From positions 1 through 5,941 of the forward strand of contig JAIOPW010000319.1 of the NCBI GenBank assembly GCA_021413665.1: a stretch of 5,941 nt of DNA, written 5' to 3'. Shown in pieces: positions 1 to 5,854 of this stretch. Below the pieces are notes generated by a model. It worked only from the letters and a program-made list of their open reading frames with translations. It was not told where the DNA came from and did no database searches. The stretch is from Rhodocyclales bacterium (GTDB lineage Bacteria > Pseudomonadota > Gammaproteobacteria > Burkholderiales > Rhodocyclaceae). A program made the position numbers and the translations under genes. Numbering within the stretch: position 1 is the stretch's first letter; each line of letters starts with the position of its first letter.

Positions 1-1
1 C

Positions 2-571
2 GGCGAGGTGCTCGGCGAATCGCAAAGCGGCGAGATCCACGAAATCGGCTTCGCCATGTACACCAACATGCTCAACGCCGCGGTGCGCGCGCTGAAAGCC
101 GGCGAGAAGGTGCCCGACCTGACCCAGCCGCTGTCGATCACCTCGGAAATCAACCTGCGCGTCCCGGCCTTGCTGACCAACGACTACTGCCCCGACGTCC
201 ATGAGCGCCTGACGCTGTACAAGCGCCTGGCCAACTGCGACAGCGACGACGACCTGCGCGCAATGCAGGAAGAACTCATCGACCGTTACGGCGAGATGCC
301 GGCGCAGACGCAGGCCCTGATGGAAACCCACCGCCTGCGCCTGGCCGGTCGCGCCCTGGGCCTGGCCAAGCTGGACGCGGGCCCGGCCGCGATCAGCCTG
401 CAATTCGTGCCGAACCCGCCGCTCGATCCGGCCGACATCATCCTGCTGATCCAGTCCGACCGCAGCTTCAAGCTCGCCGGCCCGGACAAGCTCATATGGC
501 ACAAGCCGACCGCCGCGCTCGACCAGCGCGTGGCGGCGGTGAAGGAACTTTTCCGGCGCCTCAAGCGCTGA
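2..571 (+). CDS. mfd: Transcription-repair coupling factor Mfd, C-terminal part (5' end outside the window)
   Basis: Mfd is a cytoplasmic ATP-dependent DNA translocase that removes RNA polymerase stalled at DNA lesions and recruits UvrA for nucleotide excision repair. Only the last 189 codons are here; the frame is open from base 2 to the TGA at 569-571. The visible protein opens with GEVLGESQSGEIHEIGF, which matches the conserved stretch at the end of the second helicase lobe (GE-LGE-QSG-I--IGF-LY). It continues through the linker and the C-terminal regulatory domain (D7), including LPL-type segments, KRLANC, ELIDRYGEMP and FVPNPPLDP, and ends FRRLKR. D7 in E. coli Mfd contacts the UvrA-binding domain and keeps the protein autoinhibited. 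The ATPase motifs and the RNA polymerase-interaction domain lie upstream of the window. The gene converges with the HD-GYP gene 188 nt away. Identification rests on recalled family motifs and is very secure. Confidence 0.97.
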   Translation, partial: GEVLGESQSGEIHEIGFAMYTNMLNAAVRALKAGEKVPDLTQPLSITSEINLRVPALLTNDYCPDVHERLTLYKRLANCDSDDDLRAMQEELIDRYGEMPAQTQALMETHRLRLAGRALGLAKLDAGPAAISLQFVPNPPLDPADIILLIQSDRSFKLAGPDKLIWHKPTAALDQRVAAVKELFRRLKR

Positions 572-759
572 GTTGAAAAGTTATGCCTACCGCGAAGCCG
601 GAGACGGTATCCCTCGCGGGCGGCGCTGGCGAAATGGCGAAAGGGATGCGGTGAAGCACTGCTTCCTGGCTGAAGGGGATGATTTTGGAAAGGTAATCCG
701 GCGCCCGCACCGCGCACCGGGCATGTGCCGGTTCTGGCACGCGGGAACCACGCCACCGG
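572..759. other. Convergent intergenic region between mfd and the HD-GYP gene
   Basis: These 188 nt separate two convergent 3' ends. I see a tandem duplication of the 8-mer TGGCGAAA (627-634 and 635-642). I also see short possible hairpins: ATCCCT at 609-614 with AGGGAT at 642-647, GAAGC at 653-657 with GCTTC at 661-665, and GTGCC at 725-729 with GGCAC at 736-740. None is followed by a T-tract on either strand, so none is a convincing intrinsic terminator. A plus-strand reading frame at 573-812 has no ribosome binding site, runs into the opposing gene and has no recognisable motif, so I do not call it. Termination here may be Rho-dependent or may use a weak bidirectional hairpin. Confidence 0.5.
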
Positions 760-3741
760 TCAGCCCAGGTAGGACGTCACGTCAACCTCGTCAATCTGCT
801 CGGGCCGCATGAAACGGCGCGCGTACTCGAGGTAAACGCCGGATTCCAGGAAGATTGCAAAGAGGTCCGGATCGATGTGCCTGTCCTTCTTCATGAAGCT
901 CATGATCTTGACCGCCTCGGAGAGCGTCTTGCCCTTCTTGTAAGGGCGATCCACCGCGGTGAGCGCCTCGAACACGTCCGCGATGGCCATGATCCTCGCC
1001 TCGACGCTCATGTTCTCCTTGGTGAGGCTGCAGGGATAGCCGCCGCCATCGAGCTTCTCGTGGTGCCCGCCGGCGATCTCGGTCACCCGGCTCAGATGCT
1101 TGGGGAAAGGCAGGGAACTCAGCATCTTGATCGTCTGCACGATGTGTTCGTTGATCTTGTAGCGATCCTCGGCGGTCAAGGTACCGCGCGCAATCGACAG
1201 GTTGTAGATTTCCCCGCGGTTGTAGAGGTTCGCCGGTGGAGTGATGCGGAATCCCCAGGGATTGTCCGGGGCGATGCTGTCGCGCTCTGCGCGCGGCGTA
1301 ATGTGTTCCGGCTTGTCGGCAAGCAACTGCTCCAACACCGGCAGTGGTTGTGCCGGAATACCCTGCTTCGACAGCAACTCCTGCTCGGACACCCCCATCC
1401 GGTCGTCCAGCGTGCGCAACCAGCAACGCCCGGCAAGCTCCTTGAGCCGGTCGATCTTTTCCGGCGCCATGAACTCGCCGCCAACGTTGCAGGTCGCCAC
1501 GAAGGCAAATTCGTCGTCCAACGTCGCCTGCCGTGCGGCGACATCGGCACGCAGCCTATCGCTGTCAACCGTTCCGGCCGGCAGGCCGGCGACGGCGCCT
1601 TGCAGCGCGGCGATTTCGACATCTCGCTTCAGCACTTCGAAGCGCATGCGGATCTCGTGGATGCGGTCGTATATCGTCTCGAGCTTGGTCGCCTTGTCGA
1701 CCACGTACTCCGGGGTCGTCACCTTGCCGCAATCGTGCAGCCAACCGGCTATATGCAGGGCCTCCCAGCCGTCCTCGGTGAGGTCGAAACCGGCGAAGGG
1801 TCCGTCGGCTTTTTCGCAGGCTGCCCTGGCGAGCATCTTCGACAGCTCGGGGACGCGCTGGCAGTGCCCGCCGCTGTAGGGACTCTTGGCATCGATGGCG
1901 CCGGCAACCAGCTGGATCATCCCCTCCAGCAGGGCCTTCTGGTCGAGCAGCATCTTCTGGTTGTCGATCGCGATGGCCGCCGTGCCGGACAGGGCCTCGA
2001 TGAAGGCAAGCAACGCAGGCGAGATGGGGACGCCCGCCTCGCCTTCATGCTCCGGCAGCGTCAGCGTCAGCACGCCCAGCACTTCATTGCTGCGGTTCCT
2101 CAAAGGCAGCGCCACGACATATGCCCGCGGCACTTCAAGCGCGTCAAGCAGGCTGCCGTAGAGCGCGCGATGCCCGGCATCGCTGTGATCGACGTGCAGC
2201 GACTGGCGGCTTCCTTCCAAGACCGCCTTGACCTCGACCGGGGCAGAGCCGGCATCCGCCAGGGGGACGGATGCGGCATTTTCCACGTCCTGCTCGACAC
2301 CGTTGATCTGCCTTGCCACCGTGCGAATGCCAGCCTTGTCGGGGGACACGAGCGCCAGGGAGCCGCTGGTGCTGCCGGAAACCAGGATCATCTCGCGCAG
2401 GATGATGTTGATCAGGCGATGGAAGTTGCTCTCGGCGCTGAGGGCGCTCGATATGTCGAGGAAGCGCTTCAGTGTCTGCTTCATCTTGGTCATGTTGTGC
2501 GCAAGATCGTCAACCTCGCGGATATGGCTTGGCGCGGGATCCGCCACCGCGAAGTCGAAGCTCTCGATCGCCTTTGCCACCTTCACCAGGTCGATCAACG
2601 GACGGGATATCCGCTTCGATGTGTAGACGACCACCGGCAACATCAGCAGGAGCAGGACGAGGCTCAGGGCCGCCGTGGTGTTGCGTATGCGGATCGAATC
2701 CGCCATCAGCTCCGCCGTCGGTGCGGCGATGCCGAGGAACAGAGCGGTTCCTCCCGTTCCGTCGATACGCTGGATGCGTGAGTACCACTCCTTGCCGCCG
2801 ACATCGAGCTTGACTGCAACGTCCGCCGCCTCAACGGCTCCCGCCTTCCACTGCGCGAACAGCGCAGCAAGGGCCGCCACCTTGAGCTCCGGTACGGCCA
2901 CCACGACGGTCTTGCCGTCCGCATCCTTCTTGAATATCCTGTCCGAATCGCGGTAGGCCAGCACCCTGCCCGCGCCGTCGAACAGGACCAACTCGGCCGA
3001 CGGGCTGACCTTCTGGCTGCCGATCAGCCGGGACAGGCCCGTCAGGCTCATGTCGATTCCGACCGCACCAGAGCGGTCGGACGCAAATGTCGCCAGCGTG
3101 ATTCCAACCTTCTGGTTGGAGGCAAAGATGTACGGCGCCGTCTGCACGATACCGTCCGGCGGGCTCTCTCGCTTTGCCTGCTCGTACCAGGGACGGACGC
3201 GGGGGTCGAACTGGTAATCCGGCTTGGATACGCTCTTTACCGGTGCAAGCTTCGCATCGTAGAAGTCGAACCGGCCAACAGCCGCGCCGGTGTCGCGGTT
3301 CACACTCTGAACCAGAAACATGGCCTCATCCGGCGCGCCGAATGTTGCCCGGTCCTTCGGCCTGTCCTTCAGGTTGCGCATCATCACGAAGGATCCGTTC
3401 CCGGTACCCGCATACACCGATCCGGCCGTCGGGTTCTGCCCCAGCGCAGCGGCCATGGACCCGAACTGTGCCAATCGTTCGCGATGAGTCCGCCCCGATA
3501 CCAGCGACGTTTCGGCCAGCATCCTGATGGCGGTCTTCATCGGATCCAGTTCGGCATCAAGCACCCCCTTGAGTTCGCGGCCGACACGGGTGATCTTGTC
3601 GTTGGTGTCGCGCATGTCCCGCTCCGTGCCCATATACCAGGTCACCAGGGACAGAGCCAGGAAGAAGGCGATGATCAAACCGAGCATCAGCGTGAACAAC
3701 CTGACATGCAATCGCTTCGCTCTTGGGTTCGCCGGATTCAT
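760..3741 (-). CDS. Membrane-bound dCACHE-HAMP-GAF-HD-GYP cyclic-di-GMP phosphodiesterase
   Basis: This 993-residue inner-membrane protein is predicted to sense a periplasmic ligand and hydrolyse c-di-GMP in the cytoplasm. Order: TM1 about 12-36; periplasmic double-CACHE region about 38-350, with the hallmark FDPRVRPWYEQA at 178-189 and a second conserved patch at 201-240; TM2 about 353-373; HAMP about 374-427; GAF about 440-593; HD-GYP about 605-955. The catalytic signature is present: H626 in GGHCQRV, H669-D670 in LHDCGK, H866, H893-H894 in HHEKLDGGGYP (GYP at 901-903) and D922 in IADVFEALT. The Glu that some three-metal HD-GYPs carry four residues before the first His is Tyr here (PYSGGH), so a two-metal site is likelier. 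About 165 residues (roughly 686-850) are inserted between the HD and GYP halves. The ATG at 3741 is chosen because GAGGTG precedes it by 6 nt; a longer frame from TTG at 3819 adds 26 low-complexity residues. The gene stands alone. The ligand is unknown. Confidence 0.95.
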   Translation of the reverse strand: MNPANPRAKRLHVRLFTLMLGLIIAFFLALSLVTWYMGTERDMRDTNDKITRVGRELKGVLDAELDPMKTAIRMLAETSLVSGRTHRERLAQFGSMAAALGQNPTAGSVYAGTGNGSFVMMRNLKDRPKDRATFGAPDEAMFLVQSVNRDTGAAVGRFDFYDAKLAPVKSVSKPDYQFDPRVRPWYEQAKRESPPDGIVQTAPYIFASNQKVGITLATFASDRSGAVGIDMSLTGLSRLIGSQKVSPSAELVLFDGAGRVLAYRDSDRIFKKDADGKTVVVAVPELKVAALAALFAQWKAGAVEAADVAVKLDVGGKEWYSRIQRIDGTGGTALFLGIAAPTAELMADSIRIRNTTAALSLVLLLLMLPVVVYTSKRISRPLIDLVKVAKAIESFDFAVADPAPSHIREVDDLAHNMTKMKQTLKRFLDISSALSAESNFHRLINIILREMILVSGSTSGSLALVSPDKAGIRTVARQINGVEQDVENAASVPLADAGSAPVEVKAVLEGSRQSLHVDHSDAGHRALYGSLLDALEVPRAYVVALPLRNRSNEVLGVLTLTLPEHEGEAGVPISPALLAFIEALSGTAAIAIDNQKMLLDQKALLEGMIQLVAGAIDAKSPYSGGHCQRVPELSKMLARAACEKADGPFAGFDLTEDGWEALHIAGWLHDCGKVTTPEYVVDKATKLETIYDRIHEIRMRFEVLKRDVEIAALQGAVAGLPAGTVDSDRLRADVAARQATLDDEFAFVATCNVGGEFMAPEKIDRLKELAGRCWLRTLDDRMGVSEQELLSKQGIPAQPLPVLEQLLADKPEHITPRAERDSIAPDNPWGFRITPPANLYNRGEIYNLSIARGTLTAEDRYKINEHIVQTIKMLSSLPFPKHLSRVTEIAGGHHEKLDGGGYPCSLTKENMSVEARIMAIADVFEALTAVDRPYKKGKTLSEAVKIMSFMKKDRHIDPDLFAIFLESGVYLEYARRFMRPEQIDEVDVTSYLG

Positions 3742-3747
3742 TGCATG

Positions 3748-3753
3748 CACCTC
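3748..3753 (-). promoter_or_regulatory. Ribosome binding site that decides the HD-GYP gene start
   Basis: Read on the minus strand, GAGGTG lies 6 nt before the ATG at 3741-3739. This is a good Shine-Dalgarno match at normal spacing. It supports the 993-residue product over the TTG start at 3819, which has no comparable site. The first hydrophobic segment then begins about 12 residues in, after a basic N-terminus, as expected for a signal anchor. Confidence 0.7.
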
Positions 3754-3841
3754 GCGATGAGTTGGTTGACGGCCGGTCCGCCAAAGCGGCGTCGGGTTCG
3801 TTGGGGATAGAAAATCCAACGGGCTTGACTTGGTTTCGGGA

Positions 3842-3871
3842 AGTATGGCGGATGCCTAGTGCAGGCGTCAA
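3842..3871 (-). promoter_or_regulatory. Possible sigma70-type promoter for the HD-GYP gene
   Basis: On the minus strand, TTGACG (3871-3866, 5 of 6 bases to the -35 consensus) is followed after 18 nt by CATACT (3847-3842, 4 of 6 to the -10 consensus). Transcription would start near 3835 and leave an untranslated leader of about 95 nt before the ATG at 3741. A short inverted repeat, GCCT at 3854-3857 with AGGC at 3863-3866, lies in the spacer and could be chance. The match is only moderate, and I could not identify an alternative sigma28 or sigma54 promoter. Confidence 0.3.
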
Positions 3872-3932
3872 TCGCAGGTGCAATGCAATAGCCGCTTCGG
3901 CAAAACCAGGTGATTGCGGAAGCCGTCCCGGT

Positions 3933-4064
3933 GTGACCCGCGAACGATCGCGCATAAGCGATTCTCCCGGCTATTTCAATGTCGATCTTGAAATTGCCTG
4001 GAGTACCATTCAGCGCGACCTGCCGGAGTTGGCGGTTGCGGTGGGCAAAATTGCTCGCGGATGA
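3933..4064 (+). pseudogene. Possible remnant of a small unidentified gene
   Basis: A plus-strand frame from GTG at 3933 to TGA at 4062-4064 would encode 43 residues. Its middle, DSPGYFNVDLEI followed by QRDLPELAVAVGKI, reads like the start of a real globular domain (beta strand, then amphipathic helix), not like chance translation. It stops abruptly, and neither other frame downstream clearly continues it. The ribosome binding site is poor: GCGGAAG lies more than 10 nt upstream. I have an uncertain impression that small uncharacterised proteins open with a similar FNVDLEI segment, but I cannot name a family. It could equally be meaningless intergenic sequence. Confidence 0.2.
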
Positions 4065-4065
4065 A

Positions 4066-4088
4066 TCTGCCAGGACTAGCTCGGCAGA
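4066..4088. repeat. Small inverted repeat upstream of the antitoxin promoter
   Basis: TCTGCC at 4066-4071 pairs with GGCAGA at 4083-4088 around an 11-nt loop. It ends 4 nt before the -35 box at 4093. It has no T-tract, so it is not a clear terminator. It could be a secondary regulator site, an end of the toxin-antitoxin cassette, or chance. Confidence 0.25.
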
Positions 4089-4092
4089 ATCC

Positions 4093-4121
4093 TTGACTGA
4101 ACTTTGTTGGTCATCTAAAAT
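4093..4121 (+). promoter_or_regulatory. Strong sigma70-type promoter of the toxin-antitoxin operon
   Basis: TTGACT (4093-4098, 5 of 6 to consensus) and TAAAAT (4116-4121, 5 of 6 to consensus) are separated by exactly 17 nt, the optimal spacing. Transcription would start near 4128, about 17 nt before the antitoxin ATG. It is the best promoter match in the window, and the only good one I see for the whole plus-strand gene run to its right. A perfect inverted repeat covers its spacer, -10 box and start point, so it is almost certainly repressible. Confidence 0.78.
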
Positions 4122-4131
4122 GACCAACAAA
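4103..4131. promoter_or_regulatory. Perfect 12-bp inverted repeat, likely antitoxin operator
   Basis: TTTGTTGGTCAT (4103-4114) and ATGACCAACAAA (4120-4131) are exact reverse complements separated by the 5-nt spacer CTAAA. The repeat covers part of the promoter spacer, the -10 box and the predicted start of transcription. Phd/YefM antitoxins, alone or with their toxin, are known to bind palindromes at their own promoters, so this is the expected autoregulatory operator. The arms are separated by 17 nt centre to centre, close to two helical turns, which would suit two dimers on one DNA face. The repeat is directly visible; binding by this antitoxin is inferred. Confidence 0.78.
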
Positions 4132-4132
4132 C

Positions 4133-4138
4133 AAGGAG
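4133..4138 (+). promoter_or_regulatory. Strong ribosome binding site of the antitoxin gene
   Basis: AAGGAG lies 6 nt before the ATG at 4145, a near-ideal Shine-Dalgarno sequence at good spacing. The toxin downstream starts with GTG behind a more distant GAGGA, which fits the usual excess of antitoxin over toxin synthesis. Confidence 0.75.
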
Positions 4139-4144
4139 TCCGCC

Positions 4145-4375
4145 ATGCAGCAATTCAACATCGCCGAAGCCAAGGCCCATCTCTCGGAGCTGGTGCAAAA
4201 AGCCATGATGGGCGAGGAAATAGTCATCGCCCGCGACAACAAGCCGCTGGCGATGCTGGTGCCCATCAAGCGCGCCCGGCAGAAACGCATCCCCGGATCG
4301 GGCAAGGGGCAAATCCTGTTCATGGCCGATGACTTCGACGCGATCCCGCAAGGTTTCGAGGATTTCATCGGGTGA
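4145..4375 (+). CDS. Type II antitoxin, Phd/YefM family
   Basis: This 76-residue protein is the predicted antitoxin of the PIN-domain toxin encoded next. It should bind and neutralise that toxin and repress its own promoter in the cytoplasm. The N-terminal half (MQQFNIAEAKAHLSELVQKA, then GEEIVIARDNKPLAMLVP) has the Phd/YefM fold pattern: a strand, the conserved AKAHLSEL helix, a short helix, and the strands of IVIARDNKPLAMLVP. These form the dimeric DNA-binding domain. The basic linker KRARQKR is followed by a tail, GKGQILFMADDFDAIPQGF, which matches the tail seen in Phd-type partners of VapC toxins and is likely the toxin-binding, neutralising segment. The length is typical. Start support is strong: AAGGAG 6 nt upstream. 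The TGA overlaps the toxin GTG by 4 nt, which implies translational coupling. The perfect inverted repeat in the promoter is its likely binding site. Family assignment is secure; function has not been tested. Confidence 0.95.
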   Translation: MQQFNIAEAKAHLSELVQKAMMGEEIVIARDNKPLAMLVPIKRARQKRIPGSGKGQILFMADDFDAIPQGFEDFIG

Positions 4376-4758
4376 TTGCGCTGCTCGACACCAATGCCTT
4401 CCTGCGCTGGGTGGAGGGCGACGACAAGCTTTCGGCCAAGGCGAAATCCTGCATTGCCAACCCGGACAACGAGATTCTCGTCAGCGTCGTCGTCGCTTGG
4501 GAACTGGCGATCAAGGCCGGCCAGGGCGGCATCAGGCTGGCATTGCCGGTCGGCCGTTATGTTGCGAGCCATATCGAGGCCAACGGTTTCCGTCTGCTCG
4601 GCATCGAACTTGACGACGTCGCCGCCATCGAAGCCCTGCCCCTGCATCACCGCGATCCCTTCGACCGCCTGCTGGTCGCACAGGCAAAAACCCGCAAGCT
4701 GCCCGTGGTCAGTGCCGACCGGGCATTTTCCGACTACGGCATCAAACGCATCTGGTAA
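4372..4758 (+). CDS. vapC: Type II toxin, VapC-like PIN-domain ribonuclease
   Basis: This 128-residue PIN-domain protein is a predicted Mg2+-dependent RNA endonuclease. VapC relatives cleave tRNA or rRNA and stop translation when the antitoxin is degraded. The acidic active-site residues are in place: D6 in LLDTNAFLRW, E44 in VAWELAIKAG, D95 and D98 in HHRDPFDRLLVAQA, and D116 in VSADRAF. The HHRDPFDR form and the neighbouring Phd-type antitoxin fit the VapC branch often paired with Phd rather than AbrB-type VapB. The toxin looks intact and active. It starts at GTG 4372, overlapping the antitoxin stop as GTGA; GAGGA at 4358-4362 lies 9 nt upstream. The weak start and coupling should keep its level below the antitoxin's. 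Its TAA is only 5 nt before the DAHP synthase ATG, which is unusual because such modules often end their own transcript. The natural RNA target cannot be read from the sequence. Confidence 0.95.
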   Translation: MIALLDTNAFLRWVEGDDKLSAKAKSCIANPDNEILVSVVVAWELAIKAGQGGIRLALPVGRYVASHIEANGFRLLGIELDDVAAIEALPLHHRDPFDRLLVAQAKTRKLPVVSADRAFSDYGIKRIW

Positions 4759-4763
4759 CCGAC

Positions 4764-5846
4764 ATGCAACAAACTGAAAACCTCAATATCGAAGCCTTCG
4801 AGCCGATGCCGACGCCCGAAGAAATCCACGCCCGCGTGCCGCTCTCCGAGGCCGCCGCAGAGTCGGTGCTGGCGGGACGGCGCACGCTGGAGCGCATCCT
4901 CGACGGCACCGACTCCCGCGTCTTCGTAGTGGTCGGCCCCTGCTCGATCCACGACCCCGTGGCCGGACTCGATTACGCACGGCGCCTGAAGACGCTGGCC
5001 GACGAAGTCGCCGGCACCATGGTGCTGGTGATGCGGGTGTATTTCGAGAAGCCGCGCACCGCGACCGGCTGGAAGGGCTACATCAACGACCCCTACATGG
5101 ACGATTCCTTCCACATCGAGGAAGGCGTGCAGAAGGCGCGCGACTTCCTGCTCGCCGTGAATGAAATCGGACTGCCCGCCGGCACCGAGGCGCTCGATCC
5201 GATCGGCCCGCAGTACCTCGGCGACCTCATCGCCTGGGCCGCGATCGGCGCGCGCACCTCCGAATCGCAAACCCATCGCGAGATGTCCTCCGGCCTGTCC
5301 ACCCCGGTCGGCTTCAAAAACGGCACCGACGGTTCGCTCGATGCGGCGGTCAACGCCATTATTTCCGCGGGCAGCCCGCACAGCTTTCTCGGCATCAACA
5401 TGCAGGGCCGTTCCTGCGTCGTGCGCACCGCCGGCAACCGCTACGGCCATCTGGTGCTGCGCGGTGGCGGCGGCCGGCCGAACTACGATACCGTCAGCGT
5501 CTCGCTGGCCGAAGCGGCACTGGACAAGGCGAAACTGGCGCACAACATCGTGGTCGATTGCTCGCATGCCAACAGTTACAAGAAGCCCGAGCTGCAGCCG
5601 CTGGTAATGCACGACTGCATCAACCAGATCTGCGCCCAGCGCGCGGCAGGCCACCGCTCCATCGTCGGCCTGATGGTCGAGAGCTTCATCGAATCCGGCA
5701 ACCAGCCGATTCCCGCCGACCTGTCGCAATTGAAATACGGCTGCTCGGTCACCGACGCCTGCGTCGACTGGCCGACCACCGAGAAAATGATCCGCGACGC
5801 GGACGCCACCCTGCGCGGCGCGCTCGCCCACCCCCACCCCGCCTGA
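4764..5846 (+). CDS. aroG: 3-deoxy-7-phosphoheptulonate (DAHP) synthase, class I AroF/AroG type
   Basis: This enzyme condenses phosphoenolpyruvate and erythrose 4-phosphate to DAHP, the first step of the shikimate pathway to Phe, Tyr, Trp and folate. The 360-residue length and near-unbroken match to E. coli AroF/AroG make the call secure. Visible motifs are VVGPCSIHDP (metal ligand C60), MRVYFEKPRT (R91, K96), GWKGYINDP, IGARTSESQTHRE, PVGFKNGTDG (K185), VDCSHANS (metal ligand H268), LMVESF (metal ligand E306) and SVTDAC (metal ligand D331). In the inhibitor pocket, Q150 and S179 match AroG Q151 and S180. G210 (SFLGIN) takes the place of AroG S211, as in tyrosine-sensitive AroF, so Tyr inhibition is inferred. 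The ATG is 5 nt after the toxin stop with only a weak GGTAA in front. Reinitiation after toxin translation is therefore plausible. The next in-frame ATG (residue 15) has no better site. A DUF1015 gene follows after 8 nt. The symbol aroF would be equally defensible. Confidence 0.97.
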   Translation: MQQTENLNIEAFEPMPTPEEIHARVPLSEAAAESVLAGRRTLERILDGTDSRVFVVVGPCSIHDPVAGLDYARRLKTLADEVAGTMVLVMRVYFEKPRTATGWKGYINDPYMDDSFHIEEGVQKARDFLLAVNEIGLPAGTEALDPIGPQYLGDLIAWAAIGARTSESQTHREMSSGLSTPVGFKNGTDGSLDAAVNAIISAGSPHSFLGINMQGRSCVVRTAGNRYGHLVLRGGGGRPNYDTVSVSLAEAALDKAKLAHNIVVDCSHANSYKKPELQPLVMHDCINQICAQRAAGHRSIVGLMVESFIESGNQPIPADLSQLKYGCSVTDACVDWPTTEKMIRDADATLRGALAHPHPA

Positions 5847-5854
5847 GAATATCC

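Larger units (their letters stand above)
3754..4092. other. Divergent intergenic control region between the HD-GYP gene and the toxin-antitoxin operon
   Basis: About 340 nt without a confident gene. It holds a possible minus-strand promoter (3842-3871), a short plus-strand frame that may be a gene remnant (3933-4064) and a small inverted repeat (4066-4088) just before the antitoxin promoter. Overlapping frames on both strands (plus 3723-4064, minus 3557-3955 and 3738-4130) have no ribosome binding sites and no recognisable domains. Base composition looks less GC-rich than the flanking genes, as expected for non-coding DNA. I see no tRNA, small RNA signature or insertion-sequence ends. Confidence 0.6.

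Noticed and set aside
725..740. Hairpin GTGCC/GGCAC as an intrinsic terminator
   Set aside because: The stem is only 5-6 bp and no T-tract follows on either strand.
286..756. Minus-strand 156-codon frame overlapping the mfd end
   Set aside because: It lies mostly antisense to conserved Mfd sequence and its translation is rich in R, S and A with no motif.
573..812. Plus-strand 79-codon frame after mfd
   Set aside because: No ribosome binding site, arginine-rich chance-like translation, and it overlaps the end of the opposing gene.
877..2781. Plus-strand 634-codon open frame opposite the HD-GYP gene
   Set aside because: It is the mirror of a GC-rich coding strand: no ribosome binding site, composition rich in R, H, Q and D, and no motif. 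The opposite strand carries an unmistakable multi-domain protein.
3742..3819. N-terminal extension of the HD-GYP protein from TTG at 3819
   Set aside because: The extra 26 residues are proline-rich and unlike a signal anchor, the TTG lacks a ribosome binding site, and the ATG at 3741 has GAGGTG at 6 nt.
4145..4790. Similar starts of the antitoxin and AroG proteins (both MQQ) as a duplication scar from module insertion
   Set aside because: The DNA match is limited to ATGCARCAA and does not extend into the flanks, so chance is the simpler explanation.
4734..5837. Minus-strand 367-codon open frame opposite aroG
   Set aside because: It is the antisense shadow of a clearly conserved DAHP synthase. 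Long antisense frames are common in GC-rich genes, and nothing in its translation is recognisable.
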